64,000 nucleotides of DNA, from assembly GCA_964496575.1 (NCBI GenBank), contig CAZCAC010000002.1, positions 62,001-126,000 of the forward strand. Reading direction: 5' to 3'. The position numbers and the translations under genes were made by a program. The stretch comes from CAZCAC01 sp964496575 (lineage in GTDB: Bacteria; Planctomycetota; UBA1135; GCA-002686595). The stretch's first letter is position 1, and the number at the start of each line of letters is the position of its first letter. Below are positions 17,747 to 25,531 of this stretch, piece by piece. The notes under the pieces were generated by a model, which saw only the letters and a list, made by a program, of their open reading frames with translations, made no database searches and had not been told where the DNA came from.

Positions 17747-19051
17747 TCAGATGATCCAGGGCCCTCGAACGGGGCGCGTCAGTTTGGCATCGGCCGCGTT
17801 GTCGTCTAGGAAATGCTCTTCATCGGGATCCCACTTCAGCGGCCGGCCGAGCTCGATGGCGATCAGGCCGATCTGACAGAGGGACACGGTGCGATGCCCA
17901 ACCTCCACGGGCTCGAGGGTCTCGCCGCCGCGCTTGATGGCCTGGAGGAAATCCTCCTTGTCCTCCAGCGTGTCGGCGAAGGACAGCTCGCCGGACTCGA
18001 TCGGCGAGGCGAGGATCTCCGGGGAGCTGGCGGAGAGCTGCTTTCCGTAGTCGGCCTGCAGCCATCCTCCCGTTCCCTCGAAGCGCACGTACGGTCGGTC
18101 GATCTTGTACTGCAGCCGCACCCCGCTCGCGTACTCGTACTCGAGCTGGAAATCGATGATCGTGTTCCACAGTCCCTTCTCGAACTCCCCCGTACCGCGC
18201 ACCGACACCGGGCCCGTCCGGTCGGTGCCGTTGGCCCACTGAGCGATGTCGTTCAGGTGCGAGCCCCAGTTCGAGATCATGCCATTGCAGTAGTCCTCGA
18301 TGCGCAGCCAGCCCGGCCGGGACCAGGCGTGTACCGGGTGGACCCGCTGCTCCGTGTAGGGAGCGGGAAAGGCGGGGCCGAGCCAGAGGTCGTAGTCGAG
18401 CTCCTCCGGCACGGGCATGGTCTTCTGGACGGGCCGGTCGCCCGACGGCTCCGGGGGAACTCCCGTGATGATCTGTTCGATCTTCCCGATGCGCCCGTTC
18501 CGGACCAGCTCGGCCAGGCGGTGGAAGATCGGGTTGCCGCGGAACTCGCTGTCGGTGCGGCTGACGACTCCCGCCTTCGCGACGGCATCGCACAGCGCAC
18601 GTCCGTGGGCGATGCAGGTGGTCAGCGGCTTCTCGATGCAGACGTGCTTGCCCGCCCGGGCGGCCAGCACGCCCATCGGCGCGTGCCAGTGATCGGGAGT
18701 GGAGATCATCACCGCGTCGACGTCGTCGCGCTCCAGGACCTCGCGGAAGTCGCGGTACGTCCGGCACCCCCGGAACGTGCCCTTCGCCTGTTCACCGTAG
18801 TAGCGATCGACCTTCTCGCGCGCCTTCTGCAGACGCCAGGCATCGACGTCGCACACGGCCACGACCTGGGCGTTCGGCGATCTCAGGAACTGCTCCAGGT
18901 TGGGTCGCATGGCCTGGCGCCCCATGCCCAGCATGGCGACGTTGATCCGATTGCTCGGGGCGCGGGAGCCCAGCACGGTCGAGGGGATGATGAGCGGCAC
19001 CGTGGCCAGCTTGAGGAAGTCGCGTCGGCTCTGGTTCGGGCTCTTATCCAT
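17747..19051 (-). CDS. Tat-exported Gfo/Idh/MocA family oxidoreductase
   Basis: 434 aa from ATG 19051 (AAGGAG 5 nt upstream). The N-terminus carries a twin-arginine signal (SRRDFLKLATVPLIIP). The Rossmann fold follows (INVAMLGMGRQA, VVAVCDVDAW), then the DAVMISTPDHWHAP segment and the EKPLT motif with the family's conserved Lys. These enzymes oxidise or epimerise sugars with tightly bound NAD(P). It sits between the sulfatase-VHL gene and the TIM-barrel gene, on one strand, suggesting joint breakdown of sulfated glycans. Its first 169 nt overlap the tail of the sulfatase frame. Confidence 0.92.
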   Translation of the reverse strand: MDKSPNQSRRDFLKLATVPLIIPSTVLGSRAPSNRINVAMLGMGRQAMRPNLEQFLRSPNAQVVAVCDVDAWRLQKAREKVDRYYGEQAKGTFRGCRTYRDFREVLERDDVDAVMISTPDHWHAPMGVLAARAGKHVCIEKPLTTCIAHGRALCDAVAKAGVVSRTDSEFRGNPIFHRLAELVRNGRIGKIEQIITGVPPEPSGDRPVQKTMPVPEELDYDLWLGPAFPAPYTEQRVHPVHAWSRPGWLRIEDYCNGMISNWGSHLNDIAQWANGTDRTGPVSVRGTGEFEKGLWNTIIDFQLEYEYASGVRLQYKIDRPYVRFEGTGGWLQADYGKQLSASSPEILASPIESGELSFADTLEDKEDFLQAIKRGGETLEPVEVGHRTVSLCQIGLIAIELGRPLKWDPDEEHFLDDNAADAKLTRPVRGPWII

Positions 19052-20835
19052 CGTGCTCCTTCTCGATCGGTTCCCTGACTCTGTACCTCCGGAACGACTG
19101 CCCGAGCGCCACGATCCCCGACGACGAAGTGCCCAAGCGCCTTCCCCTCGACGTCGGTGATCAGCCACGCCGCGCCCGGGCGAGTCTGCTGGCGATGGCG
19201 TTCTCCCGGTGCGATCTCCCCGTACGGCCGCGGATCGCCCTGGCGATCGAGCCAGTGGACCTGGACCGGCCGGTCCGACTCGTTGATGAAGACGACCTCG
19301 AACGGACCTCCATCGGGATTCGACGCGGATGGCGGTTCGTCGCCCGCGGGGTGCCAGGTGAGCGCCGGCAGGGACTCGTCGCTAGGACGCGGCTTCTCGG
19401 CGAAGCTCGTCGGAGCCAGGCGGCGGAGCGCGGCGAGTCGGTCTGCGTACTCCTCCTGCGCGGCGAGGTTCGTCCACTCGTGCGGATCGGTCTCGACGTC
19501 GTAGAGCTCCTCGTCGCCGCTCACGTAGTGGATATAGCGCCAGCGCTCGGCACTGAGCCCGAAGCTGCCCGGTGTGCCGAGGTGGGTCACCGAGACGTGA
19601 GGCCAGTCCCCGTCAGGGTCCGCGAGGAGCGGGACGAGGGAAGGGCCGTCGTGGTGCGGCCCGGCGGGCAGGCCGCAGAGCTCCAGTAGCGTCGGGAAGA
19701 GGCTGAAGAGATTCACCGGTTTCGCGCAGTTGCCCGGGCTCGTGCCCGCGGGTAGACCGGGCGCGCCCGCCGGGACGCGGATGATCAGCGGGACGCGCGT
19801 GCAGGCGCGCCAGGCGGTGTACTTTTGCCAGTGCTGCTTCTCTCCGAGGTGCCAGCCGTGATCCGACCAGAGAACGACGATCGTGTTCTCGGCGTGGGGT
19901 CCCTGTTCGAGCGCGTCGAGGACGCGGCCGAGCATCGCGTCCGCGAAGTGGATCGACGCGAGGTAACCCTGGATCCCCTGCTTCCACTGACCTTGCTCGC
20001 GGATGTGGGCGAAGTAGCGATTCGGCCCCAGCTTCTGGCCCGCCGGCGGCAGGTCCTCGAGGTCGTCTTCCCGGTACCCGGGGGGGAGCCCGATCGACAC
20101 CAGCGGGAACGGCTCGAAGTACTTCTCCGGAACGAACCACGGCTCGTGGGGGCGGTAGATCCCGCAAGCGAGGAAGAACGGGCGTTCTTGCTCACGGGTG
20201 AGCTGCTCGGAGATCCACCGCGCGACGAGATGGTCGCCGCCGTACTCCTCGTCGGTCGCTTCGAGCGGGCCCCAGTCGGTCTCGACGTACTGCCAGGGCC
20301 CGGCACGCGGGAGGCTGAGGGGCCGCGTCTCCGGATAGAGCGTGCGGGGAAACGGGTTCTCGCTCTCCTTCTCGGGGAAGTACTCGTCCCACGACGGCGC
20401 ATCGATGAAGTAGTGCAGCATCTTCCCCGAGCCCGCGGAGCGATAACCGTGCCGGGAGAGGGCCTTGGGGATGATCTCCGCGTCCGGCAAGACCTCGCGC
20501 ATCTTCTGCCGGTTGTCGTACAGCCCGGAGCGGTGCGGTGAGCGGCCGGTGAAGATCGCCGTGCGCGACGGATTGCACGCGGGAGCGGGGCAGTGCGCGT
20601 TTGTGAAGAGCATGCCCGAGGAGGCGAGCCTATCGAGGTTCGGCGTGAGGGCCTGCGGATGACCTCCGAGGCAACCGGTCCAGTCGTTCAGGTCATCGAG
20701 GGCGATGAACAGGACGTTCGGTCGGAAAGGATCGCCCTCCGGAGTCGCAGGGTTGGTCGGGGCGGCGCCGAGCCAGTTCCACGGCGCGAGGAGCACCGTG
20801 ACGACGAGCGAGCGGACGATTGCGGTCGGACACAT
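18883..20835 (-). CDS. Iduronate-2-sulfatase-like sulfatase with C-terminal VHL-like beta domain
   Basis: 650 aa if started at ATG 20835 (GGAGG 8 nt upstream; an ATG at 20841 is too close to it). A signal peptide leads to the sulfatase domain: metal site FIALDDLNDW, formylglycine motif C87-N-P-S-R with AIFTG after it, and VVLWSDHGWHLGEKQHWQK. Residues about 515-583 (VVFINESDRPVQVHWLDRQG, PYGEIAPGERHRQ, WLITD) resemble the von Hippel-Lindau beta domain. The last 67 residues are Arg/Ser/Pro-rich and lie partly inside the next gene, so a lost stop or a frameshift near 19070-19090 is possible. Likely an exported glycan sulfatase. Confidence 0.85.
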   Translation of the reverse strand: MCPTAIVRSLVVTVLLAPWNWLGAAPTNPATPEGDPFRPNVLFIALDDLNDWTGCLGGHPQALTPNLDRLASSGMLFTNAHCPAPACNPSRTAIFTGRSPHRSGLYDNRQKMREVLPDAEIIPKALSRHGYRSAGSGKMLHYFIDAPSWDEYFPEKESENPFPRTLYPETRPLSLPRAGPWQYVETDWGPLEATDEEYGGDHLVARWISEQLTREQERPFFLACGIYRPHEPWFVPEKYFEPFPLVSIGLPPGYREDDLEDLPPAGQKLGPNRYFAHIREQGQWKQGIQGYLASIHFADAMLGRVLDALEQGPHAENTIVVLWSDHGWHLGEKQHWQKYTAWRACTRVPLIIRVPAGAPGLPAGTSPGNCAKPVNLFSLFPTLLELCGLPAGPHHDGPSLVPLLADPDGDWPHVSVTHLGTPGSFGLSAERWRYIHYVSGDEELYDVETDPHEWTNLAAQEEYADRLAALRRLAPTSFAEKPRPSDESLPALTWHPAGDEPPSASNPDGGPFEVVFINESDRPVQVHWLDRQGDPRPYGEIAPGERHRQQTRPGAAWLITDVEGKALGHFVVGDRGARAVVPEVQSQGTDREGARWIRARTRADATSSSWPRCRSSSPRPCWAPAPRAIGSTSPCWAWGARPCDPTWSSS

Positions 20836-20890
20836 TCCCATCACCTCCGCGTTCTTGATACGTCTCCGCCTTCTCCCGGGCAACGATCGA

Positions 20891-20967
20891 GTACGGAGTC
20901 AGGGCAACTTCCTCCAGATTCCCGCCGCCGCGACGGGAATTGGGAGAGAGTTGCCCTGACTCCGTAC
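20891..20967. repeat. REP-like palindromic element (copy A)
   Basis: A perfect 19-bp inverted repeat: GTACGGAGTCAGGGCAACT at 20891-20909 and its exact complement at 20949-20967. A second nested stem (ATTCCCG at 20918-20924 with CGGGAAT at 20934-20940) sits in the loop. Related arms occur at 36660-36688 and 38009-38076. The structure is typical of REP-type elements mobilised by Y1/RAYT transposases, or it could serve as a strong transcript hairpin. Confidence 0.8.
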
Positions 20968-21029
20968 TGTGGAGATGATGGAGATCTCGTGAGCACCGGA
21001 GGTGGGTCCGGCGATCACGCCGCTCCCGC

Positions 21030-21806
21030 TCACTCGGGATTGGGCTCCTCAGCCGCCGAATCGACCAGCCCGGCTTCAGCCGCCGCCCGCCGCCATCGCG
21101 CCGCCTGCTCCTTCCCCGGCACCCCGGCCGTCTCACCGGAGGCGTAGATCACCTGGTAGAGCTGGAACTGTGCGCGATCTCCGGTCTCGGGGCGATCGGG
21201 GTCGAGGGTGCGATTGCCGAAACGCTCCACCCGGTCGCGCAGGCACACGAGCTGACGGACCGCCATGACGCCGTCGATGAAGAGGAAGACCAGCAACGCA
21301 AAGGGGGCGGTCCATCCCGAGGCGTCCACCGACATCCTGCTCACCAGTCTGGAGCCGCCGTCCTGCGCCCGGATCTCGAAGTCCACCGCCAGCCGGGTTC
21401 GAGCCCCGAGGAAGCTCAGCCCCGGAATCCACCAGCTCATCGATCTCCCCGGCACGAGGTGACGCAGGTAGCCGATCGGGCTCGCGTCGCCGAGGCGCGG
21501 CTCGGGGATCCAGCCGACCAGGTGTCGGGCCGAGTCGATGCGTCCATTGTCGAGGAAGTCGACGCTGTACCACCCGGCCCCCCGCCCGAGCTGCGCGATC
21601 CACGGCCAGACTGCTTGCGGTGGTGCGTCGATGGAAACGGCGCGCGTCAGGCTGGCCCGGAAGGTGCCGGGCTCGTCGAGGAAGAAGGCATCGCCCGAGA
21701 GGTGGGCCACGCGTTCTCCACGGGTCGAGCCCCAGCGCGAAGACCAGACGACGAAGACGACGGCGCTGACCAGGATGACGACGAGGACCAGGAGGGGCGG
21801 ATGCAT
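21030..21806 (-). CDS. Membrane-anchored SRPBCC-fold protein
   Basis: 258 aa from ATG 21806. An N-terminal membrane segment (PLLVLVVILVSAVVFVVW) precedes a START/SRPBCC-like domain (SIDAPPQAVWPWIAQLGRGA, GWYSVDFLDN, LVSRMSVDASG). Another hydrophobic stretch is at about 185-200 (FALLVFLFIDGVMAV). The family binds hydrophobic ligands; no ligand can be named. It ends 23 nt past the start region of nothing obvious and is flanked by the REP-like element and by a secreted-protein gene. Confidence 0.75.
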   Translation of the reverse strand: MHPPLLVLVVILVSAVVFVVWSSRWGSTRGERVAHLSGDAFFLDEPGTFRASLTRAVSIDAPPQAVWPWIAQLGRGAGWYSVDFLDNGRIDSARHLVGWIPEPRLGDASPIGYLRHLVPGRSMSWWIPGLSFLGARTRLAVDFEIRAQDGGSRLVSRMSVDASGWTAPFALLVFLFIDGVMAVRQLVCLRDRVERFGNRTLDPDRPETGDRAQFQLYQVIYASGETAGVPGKEQAARWRRAAAEAGLVDSAAEEPNPE

Positions 21807-21863
21807 CGCGGCGACTGTTGTCGCTCCTCGACCTCTCCCGGTCAAGCGCACGTTCCGGTCAGA

Positions 21864-22841
21864 TCACGGTCCCCAGAGGATCGCGTACCCGTTGGAGGCG
21901 TTGAAGTCGTATCCACACGGCGAGCCCGCCGGATCGCGGTACCAGATCTGGTAGTACTTGGTGTCGCCGGGGCTGATGTTGCCCGCCTTGGCGGAGATGC
22001 CGATCGTCGTGGCGGAGGTCCCCGTCGGATCGGCGAAGCGCAGCTGCAGCCGCTTCAACGCGCCGCCTGCGCAGCTCAGACCGTCCCCCCAGAGCACCCC
22101 GGGAGAGCGGTCATTGTTCGCCTGGAAGTAGAGGCCGGCGTTGCTCGGCTCCAGGTGGCTCGCGGTCAGGACCAGGGTGTCGTTGCTGACGCTGGGGGAG
22201 CCGGTTCCGGTCAACTTCGCCCCCGATGCGAAGGAGCCGTTGTCGCAGCCCGAGCAGGGAATGCTCCCGTCGAAGCCGCCGTTGCAGTCAGCCGGCATGG
22301 TGAACTCGTAACCGCCCGAGAGGTCGATGCCCACGGTCCAGCATTGGAGACCCCCCGCGGCGGATCCGGGGAGGAAGCCCATGAGCGGGTAAGTGGCAAG
22401 CGGGGGAAGCGTCGTGGCGTCCATGCAGCCGGCGAAGCAGTCCCAGAAATTGACCTCCACGTCGACGCTCGGGACGTAGGTGCAGTAGGCGATCTCGAAG
22501 TAGGAGATCTCGTAACTGGTCTGCGTGCCCGTCCACGAGAGCGAGTCAAGCGGCGAACCCGGGATCTCCGGCGAGGTCGGGCTGGGGATGCGCCCGTCAT
22601 CGACGTAGCGCTCGCCCACGGTGGAGCTCGCGAAAAAGCCCACTTCGCAGGTGTTGTCGTACAGCACGCCGTTCACGCCCCTGAACGGGGGCTCCCCCGG
22701 GGTCCAGGTGTCCATGGCGACGTGGTAGGTCCCGGCGTACTTCGCATCGGTGGCCGGGAGGACTTGATGGCGTTGTTGCTGGGCAGTGGCGCTTGCGGCG
22801 AGAGCAATCGAAAACCACAACACCGAGAGGGTGTACTTCAT
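21864..22841 (-). CDS. Secreted protein with N-terminally shortened Cys-rich terminal domain
   Basis: 325 aa from ATG 22841 with signal peptide (MKYTLSVLWFSIALAASATA). Residues 20-180 are an unassigned secreted domain with several Cys. The terminal domain is residues 185-325 (21867-22289). It lacks the YCFGD-TPCPC start and has DCNGGFDGSIPCSGC instead, then continues normally (LYFQANNDRSPG, KYYQIWYRDPAG, end ILWGP). The changed first part suggests the domain begins with a separable Cys-rich knuckle. Confidence 0.85.
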   Translation of the reverse strand: MKYTLSVLWFSIALAASATAQQQRHQVLPATDAKYAGTYHVAMDTWTPGEPPFRGVNGVLYDNTCEVGFFASSTVGERYVDDGRIPSPTSPEIPGSPLDSLSWTGTQTSYEISYFEIAYCTYVPSVDVEVNFWDCFAGCMDATTLPPLATYPLMGFLPGSAAGGLQCWTVGIDLSGGYEFTMPADCNGGFDGSIPCSGCDNGSFASGAKLTGTGSPSVSNDTLVLTASHLEPSNAGLYFQANNDRSPGVLWGDGLSCAGGALKRLQLRFADPTGTSATTIGISAKAGNISPGDTKYYQIWYRDPAGSPCGYDFNASNGYAILWGP

Positions 22842-23164
22842 CGAGGGAACCTCAACTCTCCGGGATCCGGATCTCCTTCACTTGGTTCGGCTGGGGAGAG
22901 GAGGGAGAACGGAAAGGGGCTCGCTTCCCTCCGCTCGAATTCGCTCTGGCTCCATGATGACTGCTTTCCCGGTCGCCGCTCGACAAATCGAGAGCCGAAT
23001 CGGAATCTCGGACACCGAACGCTGGATCCCCGAAGCCCGACCAGGGAATGGGGAGGAGCCGTCCGCCCCGGGTCCGATCCGGTTCGGCTCGGCCTCCTCG
23101 GCCGAGAATGCCGAGGGCGTAAACCTCGGCCAGTGTGAGACTTGCGGATGTCGCCGCGCAGTTA
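22842..23164. other. Intergenic region upstream of two divergent genes
   Basis: This is the left part of a 403-bp gap between the secreted-protein gene (minus) and the tetR-like gene (plus). I see no gene, clear terminator or known repeat in it. The palindrome-bearing promoter region of the tetR-like gene follows at 23165. Confidence 0.4.
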
Positions 23165-23229
23165 TGTGAGCACGTTCAGTTTTTTGGTTGCGCAGACCGG
23201 TCTCCTCGCCGATATTGTGATCACGCTCA
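23165..23229 (+). promoter_or_regulatory. Candidate promoter and autoregulatory operators of the tetR-like gene
   Basis: Two copies of TGTGA-(G/T)-CACG-(T/C)-TCA occur at 23165-23178 and 23216-23229, the second with a perfect GTGATCAC core. Between and over them lies a plausible promoter: TTGCGC at 23188-23193, 17-bp spacer, GATATT at 23211-23216. The placement, flanking the promoter 16 nt before the regulator's ATG, fits TetR autorepression. Confidence 0.55.
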
Positions 23230-23244
23230 TATTGAGGGCCGCCA

Positions 23245-23877
23245 ATGAGAATCACCGCCGAGGCCAAGAGAGAGACGAGGACGCGGATCATCACCGCCGC
23301 GAGGGAGCTGTTCGAGTCGAACGGCTTCGAGGGCACCTCGACCCGCGATCTCGCCTCCGCCGCGGGAATCGCCGCGGGAACGCTGTTCAACTACTTCCCG
23401 AGCAAGGAAGCGCTGGCGATGACCCTGGTCCTCGAGGCGCTCGACCGGGGAAGGGAAGGCTACTTCGAGCGCCGCCGCGGTTCCGAGTCGCTCGACGAGG
23501 ACCTCTTCGCCCACATCGCCGCCGGCTTGCGCGAGCTCGAACCGTTCCGGCCCTTCCTCGGCGAGGTGCTCGAGGCCGCCATGAGTCCCTTCGGCCGGGC
23601 GGGGGGGATCACTCCCGGAGAGGAGGTGCGCGTAGGTCACCTGGAGACGGTGGCCACGCTGCTCGAAGCCCACGGCCTCGCCGAGGCCACGGGCTTCGTC
23701 TCGATCCATCTGTACTGGACGCTCTACCTCGGTGTCCTCGCCTTCTGGTCGAGGGACGAGTCACCCAATCAAGAAGACACCCTGGTCGTGCTCGACCAGT
23801 CGCTGCGGCTGTTCACGGCCTCGGTCGCGAACGGTGCGGCGGAAACGGAGGAACCCGATGGACCCGAAAGTTGCTGA
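23245..23877 (+). CDS. TetR/AcrR family transcriptional regulator
   Basis: 210 aa from ATG 23245. The N-terminal helix-turn-helix is typical (IITAARELFESNGFEGTSTR, DLASAAGIAAGTLFNYFPSK, EALAMTL). The remaining helices form the ligand-binding part and are not recognisable by sequence. The stop overlaps the start of the ABC1 kinase gene by 20 nt, so the regulator is translated with the gene it probably controls. Repeated palindromic sites lie in its own promoter. Confidence 0.92.
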   Translation: MRITAEAKRETRTRIITAARELFESNGFEGTSTRDLASAAGIAAGTLFNYFPSKEALAMTLVLEALDRGREGYFERRRGSESLDEDLFAHIAAGLRELEPFRPFLGEVLEAAMSPFGRAGGITPGEEVRVGHLETVATLLEAHGLAEATGFVSIHLYWTLYLGVLAFWSRDESPNQEDTLVVLDQSLRLFTASVANGAAETEEPDGPESC

Positions 23878-25270
23878 GCTGGTCGCCGCTCTGCCGGAGG
23901 AGCTGCAAGAGCCGGCGTCGAAGGAGCGCCAGCTCCGGGATCTCCTCTCGCTCCTGGCGCACAAGCCCGTACCCACCAGCCGCGTCTTGCGGATGTGGTG
24001 CCTGGGCACGCTGCAGGCGAAGATCGCCGCGGCCTACCTGGTCAACTGGATCCGGGGTGGATTCGCCGGCGCGGAGGAGAAGACCCGGCTCCGGAACGAG
24101 GCCCATCTCAAGGCGGCCGTTCAGCTCCTCGGCTCGATGGGCTACCTGCGCGGCGCGATCATGAAGCTGGGTCAGACGCTGGCCTGCTATCCCCAGATCG
24201 TCCCCGAGGCGTTCGTCGAGACCTTGAGCGCACTGCACTTCGAGGCTCCGCCGATGCACTACTCGCTCCTTCGCGAGCATCTGCGCAAGGAGCTGGGGGG
24301 CGACCCGGAGAAGCTCTTCGCCAGCTTCGATGAAGAGGCCTTCGCCGCGGCCTCCCTCGGTCAGGTCCACCGCGCCGTACTCCACTCCGGCGAGAAGGTG
24401 GCGGTCAAGATCCAGTACCCGAACATCGCCCGCACCATCCGCGCCGACCTGGCCAATGTCCGCGCGTTGCTGCAGCCGATGCGCCTCACGAAGGACTGGG
24501 GCAACCTGATCGAGAACCTGGCCGAGATCGAGGGCGTGCTCCTCTCCGAGACCGATTACCGGCACGAGCTGGAGAACGCCGAGAAGGTGCGCACGCTGCT
24601 CGCCGAGCTGGACGACGTGGTGGTCCCGCGGATGTTCCCGGAGCTCTCCAGCGCCCGGGTCCTGACCATGGAGTACGTCGCGGGTCAGCACCTTCCGGAG
24701 TTCATCGCCAGCGATCCGTCGCAAGAGCTGCGGGACCATCACGGCGCTCAGATCATGCGCACCTGCGCCCGCCTGTTTCACTCCGGCCGGCTGTTCGCCG
24801 CCGACCCCAACCCCGGCAACTTCTTCTTCATGCCGGACGGGAAGCTGGGCCTGGTCGACTTCGGCTGCGTCCGAGAGTTCACCGCGGACGAGTGGGACTA
24901 CTTCCGGCAGAGCGCCGAGGCGATGCGCACCGGCGGCGAGGCCCTGCGCGCGATCATCCAGCGCGGCTCGCTGCTCTCCGACGAGGAGATGGAGGACGAG
25001 GAACGCTATCGACTGACCGTCTCCTCGTGCGACTGGTACTGGGAGCCGCTGCAGGAGGACGAGCCCTACGACTTCGGTCGCGACGACTACATGCAGCGGG
25101 GCCTGGAGATCATGAGCGAGCTGGTGCGCAAGCGCTACACCAGGACCATGCCGATCTTCAACTGGATGAACCGCACCTTCATCGGCGTGCGCGCCCTGTG
25201 CTACTCGCTGCGCGCGCGCGTGAATCTCCGGCGGATCGACGACGAGGAGTCGGAGCGGGCAGCGGAGTGA
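23858..25270 (+). CDS. ABC1/UbiB-family atypical kinase
   Basis: 470 aa from ATG 23858 with GGAG 6 nt upstream. Family signatures are all present: KxGQ motif (IMKLGQTLACYP), the Ala-rich loop AAASLGQVHRA, the VAVKIQYP lysine, ETDYRHELENA, the catalytic-loop relative FAADPNPGNFFF and metal-binding VDFGCVREF. UbiB/ADCK proteins act as ATPases in quinone and membrane lipid biology. The pairing with a TetR regulator suggests a stress- or lipid-responsive unit; the substrate is unknown. A short decayed copy of one of its segments lies at 27264. Confidence 0.92.
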   Translation: MDPKVAELVAALPEELQEPASKERQLRDLLSLLAHKPVPTSRVLRMWCLGTLQAKIAAAYLVNWIRGGFAGAEEKTRLRNEAHLKAAVQLLGSMGYLRGAIMKLGQTLACYPQIVPEAFVETLSALHFEAPPMHYSLLREHLRKELGGDPEKLFASFDEEAFAAASLGQVHRAVLHSGEKVAVKIQYPNIARTIRADLANVRALLQPMRLTKDWGNLIENLAEIEGVLLSETDYRHELENAEKVRTLLAELDDVVVPRMFPELSSARVLTMEYVAGQHLPEFIASDPSQELRDHHGAQIMRTCARLFHSGRLFAADPNPGNFFFMPDGKLGLVDFGCVREFTADEWDYFRQSAEAMRTGGEALRAIIQRGSLLSDEEMEDEERYRLTVSSCDWYWEPLQEDEPYDFGRDDYMQRGLEIMSELVRKRYTRTMPIFNWMNRTFIGVRALCYSLRARVNLRRIDDEESERAAE

Positions 25271-25531
25271 CGGGCCCCCGGCCGAGCTACTGCAGCTCCC
25301 GCTGGACGCACACATCGAGTCGAGCGACACCAGCTCGAATGCTGTCTCTCCCGGGCGTCTTCACCGCGAGGATCGCTCCTTCGCACCTCGCCGTTGTCGA
25401 ACCAGGGCGAGTCAGGCACCAGGATGGCCGAGGAGAGGGAAGGGAATCACCCCGTGAACGCGTGGCTCGATTAGAATCGTGATGGAGCTCACCGCGGACC
25501 TCGTTCCAGTCCCCTACCTCCAGGAAGACCA

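Noticed and set aside
17813..19078. 421-codon plus-strand frame over the Tat oxidoreductase
   Set aside because: Antisense to a gene with all family motifs; composition typical of a shadow frame.
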